64,000 nt of DNA from Niabella drilacis (GCF_900101395.1 NZ_FMZO01000012.1:93647-157646); one strand, 5' to 3'. Positions 34,522-43,900 are shown, numbered from the stretch's first letter. The notes: generated by a model not told the origin, from the letters alone. Numbers and translations: made by a program.

Positions 34522-37272
34522 TTATTCCCTGCATGCCGGGGGCAGTGCCTGTATGCCCCAGCTTTTATTGGGTTTAGGGCCCATCCACAGTTCTAACCGC
34601 CCCCCGTTGCCAAACTGGCGGAAAGGGAACCAGAAGGTATGCAACGGTTGCTGATTCAGGCGGGCTCTTTGGATATAGCCGTTCTTTTCACTGTTCTGAT
34701 AACAAACAATCTGAAACAGGCGGCCTTTGTAATAAGCCGGGTTGAGTTGTATGGCCACTTCGTCAAACACCGGTGCCGTAATTTCCAGCACCGGCTCCCG
34801 GGCCTCATTGCCCATAATATCAAAGAGCCCGATGGCCATGAGGGCGCTTACAGCTCCCATCTGGCCCTCGTCCTCATCATGCCCGCCATAACCGTTATCC
34901 GGTGTGGTGCCGCTGTAGTTTTGCTTTTGAACCCGCCTTACCCAATACTGGGTGAGCCAGGGCTTTCCTCCATAGCTGAACAAATGGGCATTGGAGCAGC
35001 CCGGCTGGTTGGCATAGCTTACATACCCACCGCCATACTCCGCCACAAAATCCTGCGGAGCCGCTTTTTCAAAAGCATACTGTAACCGGTTACAAAAACT
35101 ATCTTTTCCTCCCATAAGGCTTATCAGTTTGGGAATATCATGCGAAAGTCCCCAGGTTCCCTGCCAGGCATTGGCTTCTACCCAGCCACTCCCGGAGAGC
35201 GGATCCGTATGGGCAAAGTTCCCTTTCCGGTCTTTGGGGAAGAGGAACCGCCGGCCGGCGTCAAAACTGTTCACCCATCCGGAGGCCCTTTTGCTGAAAT
35301 AAGCATGGTCTTCTTTTCTGCCGAGCTTTGCCGCCATTTGGGCAGTGCCCCAATCCTGGAATGCAGCTTCCACTGTAATGCCTGCATTGGACGGCCACCA
35401 CCCATGCGCCGCGTAAAAGGCTACATCGGCAGCGCCATGTTCTCCGCCTCCCAGCATGCCTCCGGGCATCTGGTTTTGCTTTATGACCTCAAAAGCCGTA
35501 TTGGCATCCGCTTTTTTCAGCAGTCCCCTCATATAGGTGCTTACGATAAAACTGGCCGCCGGATCCCCCGTCATGATAAAGGTATACCCCCCGGCCAGCG
35601 GCCCCCGTGGAAGCAGCCTGCCGTTTTTGGCATACTCCAGCAGGCAGGCGGAAAAATCATCCATCAGCTCCGGCCAGGCCAGCCCCCATAAAATATTAAT
35701 ATTCCATTGCGTTAACCAAAACGCGTCTGATAAATACATATTGAATCGCGGGCGGCCATTGCCGTCTTTGGGAACCGTTTTTATTTTGAATGCAGCTTCA
35801 TTATGCCCTCCCAGAAAACCTTTCTGACCTGTAAATTCGGTCCTGTCCGGATAGTCGCCGTTTACATCGCTGATCTTCTGCCGGCCCAGCAGCACATGCC
35901 ACAGGTCCGTATAAAATTTACTGCGCTGCGCCGCCGTTCCACCTTTTACAGCGATCTTTCCCAGGTACCGGTTCCAGGTATCCCGGGCCCGGGCCCTAAT
36001 TGCATCAAAGTCCAGGTTCCCGCATTCAGTATTTAAATTGTTCCGGGCATTCTGCACGGAGGTATAAGAAAGCGCGATCTTCATCTCAAGCTGATCGCCT
36101 GCTTCCATTTTATAAGCAGCAGCCAGTTTTAATCCATCTCCTGCAGCATCGCTGATGCCGGACCGGAAGCCGGTACTCCCCTGCCAGGCATCCAGCGACC
36201 GGCAGGGCTTATTGAACCGGATCACAAAAAAAACGGGAACAACACCCGGGCCACCCCACAGCCGGTCTACCGTATTAAAGGAACCTTCAATTTCCGTATT
36301 GCTCACTTTTTTGATGCGGGCATCCTTCATAGAGGAACAATTCTTTACGGTTGCGCTCATATCCATAATGACGCGGGCGTCCGCTTGTTGTGTGTACCGG
36401 AACCGGTATATATTTACCCGGTCGGTTGCCGTTTGCTCCGCCCATATCTTATGCTTTTGCAACAGCACGCGGTGGTAACCGGGCTGCACGATCTCGTCAT
36501 CATGACTAAAGGCCGACTTCCATGCCTCCCGTCCGCCGGAGGGGTCATCGCCGGTGGTGGCCGGCATTATTTCTATACCGGAGATCATCCATGTATGGAT
36601 CTGCTGAAACCCGAGGATCTCGCGGTCATTGTAGTTATAGCCGCCGCCCCATTGATGCTTGTTCCGGGTGAGCGGTGCAGAGGTTGCCAATCCAAAGGGC
36701 AGGCTGCCGGTGATAAAAAACTCGTACCGCCCTCTTGTTGTTTCTATATAGGGGTTGACCAGCGAAACATAATCCGGCGCCCCTTCAAAAGCGTTGTACA
36801 CTTCTATTTCTGAAAAGCCCAGATCTTTCCCGGTACCATCGGTAACCTCCAGCCGGATCCACTTTATTTTTTTGGGGGGAAATTGCACGGCCAGGCCGGT
36901 ACCATCTGCGGGCAGCTGGTTTATCCGCTTTACAGAGCCATCGCTGAAATGAATTTTAACACCGGCAATATTATCATTCAGATTGGGACGGTCAAACAAA
37001 ACGATCCGGTCGATCCATTGTTCCCGGTCCCAGTCGAGCCGGATCCAGGGGAACTTTACATACCCCCAAAAAGCAGTATCGCCTTTGCAGGCCCATTCGC
37101 CGCGTCCGTTTACACCAATGACCCCGTCCTGTACCTGCTGCGCCTCAAAGAAGGCCCCGGCATTACTGGATGCGGTCACCGTTGCCAGCGGTGCTATATT
37201 ATGAGGGCCGGCAGCTGCTTTTTTTACAACTGCGGCCGATAGTAACAGGACCAGTAAAAAATGTATGCGCAT
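34522..37272 (-). CDS. GH92 alpha-mannosidase with discoidin-like N-terminal domain (second copy)
   Basis: 916 residues with a signal peptide. Residues about 25-160 form a galactose-binding/discoidin-like domain (NIAPLATVTASSNAGAFFEA, VKFPWIRLDWDREQWIDRIV, IRLEVTDGTGKDLGFSEIEV). The GH92 catalytic part follows, starting VSLVNPYIETTRGRYEFFIT, with SLPFGLATSAPLTRNKHQWG and the catalytic acidic segment GHDEDEGQMGAVSALMAIGL. It differs from the first GH92 by this added domain and an altered entrance region (ETTRGRYEF versus VNTVKPRFDF), so the two probably cut different linkages. It lies between the epimerase (44 bp upstream) and the PMI (about 57 bp downstream) in the mannoside operon. Confidence 0.94.
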   Translation of the reverse strand: MRIHFLLVLLLSAAVVKKAAAGPHNIAPLATVTASSNAGAFFEAQQVQDGVIGVNGRGEWACKGDTAFWGYVKFPWIRLDWDREQWIDRIVLFDRPNLNDNIAGVKIHFSDGSVKRINQLPADGTGLAVQFPPKKIKWIRLEVTDGTGKDLGFSEIEVYNAFEGAPDYVSLVNPYIETTRGRYEFFITGSLPFGLATSAPLTRNKHQWGGGYNYNDREILGFQQIHTWMISGIEIMPATTGDDPSGGREAWKSAFSHDDEIVQPGYHRVLLQKHKIWAEQTATDRVNIYRFRYTQQADARVIMDMSATVKNCSSMKDARIKKVSNTEIEGSFNTVDRLWGGPGVVPVFFVIRFNKPCRSLDAWQGSTGFRSGISDAAGDGLKLAAAYKMEAGDQLEMKIALSYTSVQNARNNLNTECGNLDFDAIRARARDTWNRYLGKIAVKGGTAAQRSKFYTDLWHVLLGRQKISDVNGDYPDRTEFTGQKGFLGGHNEAAFKIKTVPKDGNGRPRFNMYLSDAFWLTQWNINILWGLAWPELMDDFSACLLEYAKNGRLLPRGPLAGGYTFIMTGDPAASFIVSTYMRGLLKKADANTAFEVIKQNQMPGGMLGGGEHGAADVAFYAAHGWWPSNAGITVEAAFQDWGTAQMAAKLGRKEDHAYFSKRASGWVNSFDAGRRFLFPKDRKGNFAHTDPLSGSGWVEANAWQGTWGLSHDIPKLISLMGGKDSFCNRLQYAFEKAAPQDFVAEYGGGYVSYANQPGCSNAHLFSYGGKPWLTQYWVRRVQKQNYSGTTPDNGYGGHDEDEGQMGAVSALMAIGLFDIMGNEAREPVLEITAPVFDEVAIQLNPAYYKGRLFQIVCYQNSEKNGYIQRARLNQQPLHTFWFPFRQFGNGGRLELWMGPKPNKSWGIQALPPACRE

Positions 37273-37316
37273 TGCTGATAACTGAGTTTGTATTCCTTTT
37301 TATGACATCCCGGCTG

Positions 37317-38153
37317 CTATAAAGCAACTGCCCGGCCATCCAGGTACCGTTGTTTTAATAGTTGCATTACCCAGGCATTTACAGCCCATTGATCGGCAAT
37401 CGGTTTTTGCAGCCCGGGTATATACACCATATAGGGATGGGGTCCAAACTCCGGCGTAATGGTTATGGTTTCGCCGGCAGCCTGTTTGCGGCGAACGAGC
37501 TGGTCCCACCAGTTTAAATGCGCTTCCAGCGCATGGCTCCATTCCCCCACCCGGGGGTCCGGTACCTGCGGGCCCTGGCTGTATCCCACCCTTGCATGCA
37601 GATGCCCTGCTTTTTCAATGGCCAGCTGTACGGCTTCCGGCTGGTCCTCCAGGAAAGTTTCTGCCACGCAAACCCAGTGAGAGAGGTCCATTGTTATAGT
37701 AAGATCCGGCAGCTTTCTTAAATACTCAGCCCCAATATGCGCACAAAACAGGGCCTTATTCCGGTGCGTTTCATGCACCACGGCGGTTCCTGTTTTCTGG
37801 GCAAAGCGGGCCGCTACATCGATCAGCTGCCGGTTTTGTTCAAAGCTGAAAATATCCCGGCCCGTCTGGGCATTGATCTTGACCACGGGGTATGCTTCTA
37901 TTTTCCGGAACCAGGCTTCGTAAAGGGCTTTGTGCCTTGAGAAACCCGCTTCGCCCGTATCATAGCATTGGGCAATCATCTTCATCCCGTATCTTTCGGC
38001 AAGCTGCCATACCCGGTCCAGCTCTTTTTCATTCGCCTGGTTGCCGATGCCCACTTCTGCCCCGTCGTATCCTTCGGCCCGGGCCTTCTCAAAAAACAAT
38101 TCCCAATCCAGGTCTTCGGAGCCCCATCTCGGGCAAAAAAACTGTAGTTCCAT
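37317..38153 (-). CDS. Sugar phosphate isomerase/epimerase (AP-endonuclease-2 TIM barrel)
   Basis: About 278 residues from the ATG at 38153 (MELQFFCPRWGS); a frame four codons longer is possible. No signal peptide, hence cytoplasmic. TIM-barrel marks: EGYDGAEVGIGNQ, VVKINAQTGRDIF, GTAVVHETHRNKALFCAHI (Glu and His metal ligands), LTITMDLSHWVCVAETFL and GHLHARVGYSQGPQVPDPRV, then ETITITPEFGPHPY with the last Glu. These match metal-dependent xylose-isomerase-like epimerases. It follows the sugar MFS gene by 31 bp, so it probably acts on the imported sugar or its oxidised form. The reaction is not assigned. Confidence 0.88.
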   Translation of the reverse strand: MELQFFCPRWGSEDLDWELFFEKARAEGYDGAEVGIGNQANEKELDRVWQLAERYGMKMIAQCYDTGEAGFSRHKALYEAWFRKIEAYPVVKINAQTGRDIFSFEQNRQLIDVAARFAQKTGTAVVHETHRNKALFCAHIGAEYLRKLPDLTITMDLSHWVCVAETFLEDQPEAVQLAIEKAGHLHARVGYSQGPQVPDPRVGEWSHALEAHLNWWDQLVRRKQAAGETITITPEFGPHPYMVYIPGLQKPIADQWAVNAWVMQLLKQRYLDGRAVAL

Positions 38154-38184
38154 CGTTCTTATCAATTGGTTTTATAGATGTTCT

Positions 38185-39513
38185 TTAATCAGCAAACAGG
38201 TTCTCGATATCCTCTAATGACCGTCCCCGGGTTTCTTTGACCTTTACCATCATGTACACAAAAGCCACGGCACATAACACCGCATAACAAGCCATTGTAA
38301 CGGCCGTACCCAGGTGCTGTGTCATGATCGGGAATGTAAGCGTTACTGCAAAATCAGCCAGCCAAAGCGCCAGCGTAGCAATGGACAAAGCACGGCTCCG
38401 GATACGGTTGGGAAAAATCTCGGCAAGATATACCCATACCACGGCTCCCAGGGTAGCGCCAAACGAAGCCACATAGAGAAACATAAAAATGAGAACCAGG
38501 TAGTGCTCAAAATAGTTGAAATAAAAACAAAGCCCAACCCCTGTCATGGACAGGCCCATCAGCAGGCAGCCCGTAACCAGTAATTTTTTTCGTCCTACCT
38601 TGTCCACCAGCCCGATGGCTATAAACGTGGCAATGATGTTGACCACCCCGATCCCGATGGTCTGCATCAGGGAGGAGGCATTGTCGCCACCGGTTTCCTT
38701 AAAGATGGTTGGGGCATAGTATATGATCGCATTGATACCGGTGACCTGCTGAAACACGGCCACGATGATGCCCACAAACAGCACTGTTCTATAGGGCCTT
38801 CTGAAAAGCTGCCGGATCGTAACCGCATTATCGTTACGAAAGCTGTCTTCGATCCGGATCATTTCCTCGTCGGGCACCGGCGCACCGGATATTTTCTGAA
38901 GGATCTCCTTCCCTGCATCATACCTTCCCTTCATAATCAACCAGCGGGGTGTTTCCGGTACCAGCAACAGCAATCCAAAGAATAATGCGGCGGGGACGGC
39001 CTGCGAAGCAAACATCCACCGCCAGGCATCGGGCCCCGTTTCGCTGAAGCAATAATTCGTAAAATAGGCGGCCAGGATCCCGAAAACGATCGCCAGCTGG
39101 TAACAGGCCACGAGGCGTCCCCGCAGCCGGGCCGGCGCTATTTCGGCAATATACATGGGCGACACCATTGCAGCGGCTCCCACACCCAGTCCGCCTACAA
39201 GCCGGAACAGGATAAACAGGTATAATTGGCTGGCCAGACCAGCCCCGATGCCCGAAACGGCGAAAAGGAGCGCACAAATGATCAGACCTGCGCGCCGGCC
39301 GTACCGGTCTGCCATATTGCCGGCCAGCATAGCCCCTACGGCGCACCCGATCAATATGGAGCTTACGGACCACCCCAGTATATATTCATCCATATGAAAA
39401 TAAGATTTTATGTAGGGGATGGCTCCGGAAATAATGGCCGTATCAAACCCGAATAATAACCCGCCAAGCGCGGCTACAAAACTTGTCAGTGCTATAAATT
39501 TTTTATCTGCCAT
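38185..39513 (-). CDS. MFS sugar porter (sugar:proton symporter)
   Basis: 442 residues with 12 predicted membrane helices. Sugar-porter signatures are all present: GGLLFGFDTAIISGAIPYI, MADRYGRRAGLIICALLFA between helices 2 and 3, VPETPRWLIMKGRYDAGKE in the central loop, FQQVTGINAIIYYAPTIF in helix 7, and a C-terminal KVKETRGRSLEDIENLF. It is in the XylE/GalP family and imports a monosaccharide across the inner membrane. Inside the operon it would take up mannose released by the GH92 and DUF5054 enzymes. A 178-bp gap separates it from the upstream DUF5054 gene, wider than other gaps in the unit. Confidence 0.96.
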   Translation of the reverse strand: MADKKFIALTSFVAALGGLLFGFDTAIISGAIPYIKSYFHMDEYILGWSVSSILIGCAVGAMLAGNMADRYGRRAGLIICALLFAVSGIGAGLASQLYLFILFRLVGGLGVGAAAMVSPMYIAEIAPARLRGRLVACYQLAIVFGILAAYFTNYCFSETGPDAWRWMFASQAVPAALFFGLLLLVPETPRWLIMKGRYDAGKEILQKISGAPVPDEEMIRIEDSFRNDNAVTIRQLFRRPYRTVLFVGIIVAVFQQVTGINAIIYYAPTIFKETGGDNASSLMQTIGIGVVNIIATFIAIGLVDKVGRKKLLVTGCLLMGLSMTGVGLCFYFNYFEHYLVLIFMFLYVASFGATLGAVVWVYLAEIFPNRIRSRALSIATLALWLADFAVTLTFPIMTQHLGTAVTMACYAVLCAVAFVYMMVKVKETRGRSLEDIENLFAD

Positions 39514-39540
39514 ATTGGTATTTTCAGTGACCCTTTACTA

Positions 39541-39568
39541 CCGGGTCTGTTTAAATTTTATTTCATTA
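39541..39568. repeat. Possible solo end of the miniature inverted-repeat element
   Basis: The sequence GGGTCTGTTTAAATTTTATT resembles the outer 20 bp of the 161-bp element (GAGCCTGTTTAAATTTTATT), differing at the start. No partner end is visible. It lies in the wider gap between the MFS and DUF5054 genes. It is short enough to be coincidental. Confidence 0.3.
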
Positions 39569-39691
39569 CCAACCCGCCGCTCATCTTCCGCTGATCAAAA
39601 TGCGTGCGGATCTTCGCCGGTTGTTTCCTGCATTTATGAACGCGAACGGCTTTCGCGTGAGAAAATGCAGTCCTCTTTACCGGGTCAAAAG

Positions 39692-42358
39692 CTATTCCAG
39701 CATAAAGCCCGCGGGCCCAAATCCCCTGATCGTACTGCTCCATTTGCCGTTGGTGATCTTTACCGGTTTGCCGGTAGGCTGGCCGCGAAGGTTTACCGGC
39801 CTGGCCCGGGTAAAACGGGTATGCGCCGGCAGGGTGATGGTGATGGTACCGGTTTTACCGGTCATTTCCCATAAGCGCAGCAAGGTGCCCTTAGCGCCGT
39901 CCGGATCTTCTCCAAATGCAGTAACCAATACCCCTTTCCGGGATAGCTGCAAGCCGCTTTGTACCGGGGGCAGTATCCCATTGCTGTTACCGGTACCGGC
40001 CAGCTCCAACGGATACCGGGCTTCCAGTGCGGGCACCGGCATGATCGCTTCACCGGGCACCGTTTTATCAAAGGTCCAGATCCTAACCCGGGAGCTCCAG
40101 GTTCCGGGATACCAGTACCGGTAATTGGTGTTCCATTGATTGTTGTACAAATTGATATAGACCACCGGTTTTTTGGGTACAAAATCCGGTGAAAATTTCC
40201 AGCAGCCGGGCCTGTCCAGGCTGATCAGCGGATGATCGACGGGACAAACAGCAATACCCCTCCCCATGGCATCCGTAAGGGTAACCCCCTGACTAACCGA
40301 ATAGATATCCCTGTTAGCCCCTTCCTGGATACCTGTTGCGGGGTCCATGATACCCAACGGACGGTACACCTTAAAAACAGGATCTTTTATATTGAACGGA
40401 AGGGCCAGCCAGTCGGCCTCCGGCCAGTTGTCTTTTGCTTTATCTAAAATGGTGATCTCAAGATCGATATAAGGCTGATCATCAAAAAGCGTTACCACAA
40501 GGCGTGAGGCCGGTAAATGCCGGGCTCTGTCTGCCGGCATTTCCAGCACAGCCGTTTGCTTCAATGCTTCTGCCCTGATGTTCAGCCTGCCGCCGGCCGG
40601 GGATGCCATCCGGTACGGGACTTCTTTTCCGGAGATCATTCCGGGCTTATAGAGGCCGGGATGCATCCAGTCTGCTGCGCGGTTCTGCTGATACGCTTTT
40701 ACATAGTTCAGGGTTTGCTCATAGGTAAAGCGTTCATTCAAATATTGCCCGGTTTGGGTACCGGATACCGTTGCCGCCCAATCGTGCCCGGTGCGTTTGT
40801 CCACCAGCGATTGGATCCCCCCCCTGTCCTTATCCAGGATGATCTTATAAAACCGGTTCTCTATGCTATTACCGGGCAGGGACTTTGCCACCGTTCCGGC
40901 CGGAGCGGGAACCGTTGTATAGCCACCGGCCGGAATGTTCTTTACAAAAACGGCCTGGTCTCCCAGGTTTACGATACCGCTCCGTTCCCAGGGCAGGGGA
41001 TTGTAAACGATGAGGCCGTTTGCGTTGCCCTTTACAGCGCCTGCCAGTTGTTTCAGGTTTTCCTGCCGGATATTGCCGGCAATATTCCAGGCGCCGCGGA
41101 CATAATCCGTTTTGTCTTCCCAGGAAGCTTCGAGGTCTGCATAGCCAGCCGGCGGCAATTTCTTAAATGCATCCCCGTAATGATCCACGGATGCCGCCCC
41201 GCCCCAGGTATGCTCTGCATACAGCGCCATCAGTTCATAGGCCCGGGCGATGGAGTCTTTAACAGAGGGCGCCGGTAGTCCCCAGCCCTTCAGCTGGGTA
41301 TTTAACAATTCATCTGCGGCCAGGAGTGGTGCGGCCTGCCTTGCCATCTTTACCCCACCGGGATCGCACATAATACCGTGCACCCAGGTATCGGGCATTT
41401 CGTTCCGGACAACCGGCAGGCTGGGCGGATCGGACAAAATAGCTTTTGCAAAATCATCCATCGACCCTATCCGTATCTTTACACCCGGCAGCTTTCGCTT
41501 GGCTTCTTCAAAAAGCGCTTTTACATCTTCCGCTTTGGGTGGACCGGTATTGTCGAGGGTTACAAAGATCGCCGGCCAGATCTTATAAGGCCAATCGGCC
41601 GGGGGTATCAATCCCTGCCCCACAAAATGTTCACCTCCCCCCCATTTTGAAGACCAGCCTGGCCCGGATGCCGTGCCATAGGTACTGGAATAAAAGGTCA
41701 GCAGCCGGGACCCATCGGGACCCTCCCACCAAAAAAGCCCGGGCGTTTTTACAAAACCGCTGGGCCAGTTGCACCCGATATGTAAAAACTTTACCCCGGC
41801 ATGATGCAGCACTGTTGCCAGTTCACCCGCATGAGAAGGCATATCGGTAACTTTTGCTGATACCGGGAGCGGCAGACGGTACTGTTTTGAAAGCCGGGTT
41901 GCAAAGCCCAGCCCCCGGGTTAATACCTCCGGTTCGCAAACATCCGTCTCAATGGTAAATGGAAGGGCATGGGTAATGAACCGCCCCTGGCTAAAGGCAC
42001 TGTCCAGTTTTTTCCTCCGCTCTTCCGTTTGCCCCGGCCAGGGCTCCATCACCTTCGACATTACCCAGCCCGGAGCCGTCCACCGGAATTGCTGCTCCGC
42101 TGGCAGGGACCGGGATGCGTCCATAATCCTGAGCGCGTTGTCGATCATTTCCGTCCGGTAATACTGCACCACATCTTTTACCCGGTGTGTATACCCGATA
42201 TCGAAATGCGTTTTAAAAACAACAATGATCTCTTTAACAGGGGAACGGGGTCCTTTAAGACCATTCGTGTGCGCCGGCGCTGTTTGGGCTGTTCCGGCTT
42301 TAACAATCCCTGTAAGACCGATCATCAATGACAGGATCGCCGTTCCGTATTTACTCAT
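39692..42358 (-). CDS. DUF5054 protein, GH38-like alpha-mannosidase relative (second copy)
   Basis: 888 residues with a signal peptide (LSLMIGLTGIVKAGTAQ). KEIIVVFKTHFDIGYTHRVK shows the same His-x-Asp pattern as the paralogue at 28919, followed by RWTAPGWVMSKVMEPWPG and VTDMPSHAGELATVLHHAG. The C-terminus (VNLRGQPTGKPVKITNGK, GFGPAGFMLE) is also shared. The two copies are clearly homologous but well diverged, so they are an old duplication and likely differ in substrate. It is the second gene of the operon, about 60 bp after the PhyH gene. Exported hydrolase of GH38-like fold is the best reading; experimental activity is not known to me. Confidence 0.8.
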   Translation of the reverse strand: MSKYGTAILSLMIGLTGIVKAGTAQTAPAHTNGLKGPRSPVKEIIVVFKTHFDIGYTHRVKDVVQYYRTEMIDNALRIMDASRSLPAEQQFRWTAPGWVMSKVMEPWPGQTEERRKKLDSAFSQGRFITHALPFTIETDVCEPEVLTRGLGFATRLSKQYRLPLPVSAKVTDMPSHAGELATVLHHAGVKFLHIGCNWPSGFVKTPGLFWWEGPDGSRLLTFYSSTYGTASGPGWSSKWGGGEHFVGQGLIPPADWPYKIWPAIFVTLDNTGPPKAEDVKALFEEAKRKLPGVKIRIGSMDDFAKAILSDPPSLPVVRNEMPDTWVHGIMCDPGGVKMARQAAPLLAADELLNTQLKGWGLPAPSVKDSIARAYELMALYAEHTWGGAASVDHYGDAFKKLPPAGYADLEASWEDKTDYVRGAWNIAGNIRQENLKQLAGAVKGNANGLIVYNPLPWERSGIVNLGDQAVFVKNIPAGGYTTVPAPAGTVAKSLPGNSIENRFYKIILDKDRGGIQSLVDKRTGHDWAATVSGTQTGQYLNERFTYEQTLNYVKAYQQNRAADWMHPGLYKPGMISGKEVPYRMASPAGGRLNIRAEALKQTAVLEMPADRARHLPASRLVVTLFDDQPYIDLEITILDKAKDNWPEADWLALPFNIKDPVFKVYRPLGIMDPATGIQEGANRDIYSVSQGVTLTDAMGRGIAVCPVDHPLISLDRPGCWKFSPDFVPKKPVVYINLYNNQWNTNYRYWYPGTWSSRVRIWTFDKTVPGEAIMPVPALEARYPLELAGTGNSNGILPPVQSGLQLSRKGVLVTAFGEDPDGAKGTLLRLWEMTGKTGTITITLPAHTRFTRARPVNLRGQPTGKPVKITNGKWSSTIRGFGPAGFMLE

Positions 42359-42417
42359 TGTAGTTTTTTTTAAAAATCAATACCCGGTTTATTGCCTGTG
42401 GCTTCCGGCACAGGGGA

Positions 42418-43386
42418 TCATGCATACAGCTTTAACGGGTCTGCTTTGGGAACCCCGCCGACCGCCGCGGGCAACTCCTTATCGCCCTCGAATAAAAGCG
42501 GGAAGAACCGGCTGTCTAAAATTTGATCCTGCGGCATTTCCGGAAAGCTATGCAAGGCATCCAGCCGCTCATAGTTAGCCGTGTTGCCTGCGGTACGGGC
42601 ATCCATGGCATTGAGCACAACGGCCCTCCTGGGCCGGTCGGATACATTAGCATAAGAGCCGTGCATCATCAGCGGATGGTGAAAACTGGCATAGCCACGG
42701 GGCAGCTCATTAGCTACTTTATTGTCAAATGCCTCCAGCTGCCCGGCATCCAGCACCGCGCGCACGGCATCCATATCACCGGCCAGGCCCGTAATGGGCA
42801 GCAGCCCCCATTTATGGCTGCCCGGCACATAATACAGGCAGCCGTTTTCTTTGGTTGCATCATCCAGACCGATCCAGCAGGTAATATGGTGCATGGGTTT
42901 GGTAAAGGTCCAGTAGGAATAATCCTGGTGCCAGGCAACCACGCCGCCATGTTTTGCGGGCTTGCAGAACAGCTGGTCGTGAAACATCCGGAACGAACTT
43001 CCCAGTAACTGGTAGGCCGCCATGCGGAAGGCGGGCGACCAGATCAGGTCATGAAAACCCGGGGTTACCCGCCAGCCGCCGATAGCATGGAACAAAACCT
43101 GGTCCGGGTTTTCCGACTCATTGCTTTCATAATGATAGAACAGCTGTTTTTCTTCCGCTGAAATCGATTGCATTTTTGTCAGTTCGGTATTTAATACATC
43201 CACCTGAGCTTCCGTCAGCACCCGGATACCGGAAATAAATCCATCCCGCTCAAACCGGCGCACCTGCTCCTCACCCAGGATATAGGGCTGCCATTCCTCT
43301 GCCGTTTGGGGCTGCTCAAAAAGATCCGTAATGGGGCTTCCATATGCTGCAAGATCTGTTACTGCTGAATTGTATGTCGTATTCAT
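42418..43386 (-). CDS. PhyH-family Fe(II)/2-oxoglutarate dioxygenase (first copy)
   Basis: 322 residues, no signal peptide. The double-stranded beta-helix iron site is complete: VAWHQDYSYWTFT gives His153 and Asp155, and HHPLMMHGSYANVSDRPRRA gives the distal His (about 242) and the 2-oxoglutarate-binding Arg (253 or 254). WIGLDDATKENGCLYYVPGS is the family's central block. It hydroxylates or oxidatively demethylates a small molecule in the cytoplasm. It is the first gene of the ten-gene mannoside operon, and a second PhyH gene heads another operon at 61056. This suggests the target glycan carries a modification needing oxidation, which is inference. Confidence 0.9.
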   Translation of the reverse strand: MNTTYNSAVTDLAAYGSPITDLFEQPQTAEEWQPYILGEEQVRRFERDGFISGIRVLTEAQVDVLNTELTKMQSISAEEKQLFYHYESNESENPDQVLFHAIGGWRVTPGFHDLIWSPAFRMAAYQLLGSSFRMFHDQLFCKPAKHGGVVAWHQDYSYWTFTKPMHHITCWIGLDDATKENGCLYYVPGSHKWGLLPITGLAGDMDAVRAVLDAGQLEAFDNKVANELPRGYASFHHPLMMHGSYANVSDRPRRAVVLNAMDARTAGNTANYERLDALHSFPEMPQDQILDSRFFPLLFEGDKELPAAVGGVPKADPLKLYA

Positions 43387-43630
43387 CTTTATTTTTTTAA
43401 CATCGATCGCTGTTCACCGTAATGCTTTTATGCTGTTCTTATCTTTTAACCGCGTTAATGACCCGGGCGCTATCCTGCTGCAGCCGGTATAAGCGTTATT
43501 GCAACAGGGTGCCAGGATCCGTTTTATTTTTTATACTTTATCAATGGGTTATCAGCAGTGAGGGTATAAGCGGTACTTTTGGCAGTCCATTAAACGGCCC
43601 CTCCCTTTCTTTTTTCCCCGCGTAAATCTC

Positions 43631-43790
43631 TGTCCTGTTTAAAATTCATTCAATGGCTTTATTATGGCTGTTTTGGGCTGCAACTGCGTTAAATTTTTCG
43701 CCATAGTGGCCTACTATGCCTGCAAAATTTTCCTTGTTTCGCTCCAAATAGCTTCATAATAAATTCCATCAATAAAATTTAAACAGGCTC
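43631..43790 (-). mobile_element. Miniature inverted-repeat element, copy 2
   Basis: 160 bp, reverse orientation to copy 1, ending TTTAAACAGGCTC at 43790. The other end has TGT in place of GAG before CCTGTTTAAA, and one A is missing internally, so it is slightly degenerate. It sits between regulatory motif copy A and the PhyH start. Confidence 0.8.
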
Positions 43791-43796
43791 TAAGGC

Positions 43797-43900
43797 CAGC
43801 CGATCGTTCTTTGCAATTTATACCCCGCATCCAGGAGTTAAAGCTACACCTATGTATGTACAAAGTATTCCACTTTCTTTTGAAAAAACTAAACTATTTT
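43797..43900 (-). promoter_or_regulatory. Two-block regulatory motif, copy A
   Basis: Block 1 TTAAAGCTACA (43838-43848), a 19-bp spacer, then the 33-bp block 2 (43868-43900) from TTCCACTTTC to AACTAAACTATTTT. Block 2 differs from copy C at 1 position. Similarity to copy B extends leftward to 43797 (GATCGTT, TTTGCAAT, CCGCATCCA). Read on the minus strand, the spacer holds TACTTTGTACATACATA, which could contain a Bacteroidota -7-like element. The next gene in that direction is PhyH at 43386. Confidence 0.55.

Noticed and set aside
39630..39670. Hairpin (ACGCGAA/TTCGCGT) between DUF5054 and MFS as a terminator
   Set aside because: There is a modest stem but no T run on the coding strand, so it probably does not end transcription.
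43849..43867. TACTTTG in the motif spacer (minus strand) as a definite promoter -7 element
   Set aside because: It lacks one of the two spacer bases of TAnnTTTG, and copy C has an unrelated spacer, so I kept it only as a possibility in the motif entry.
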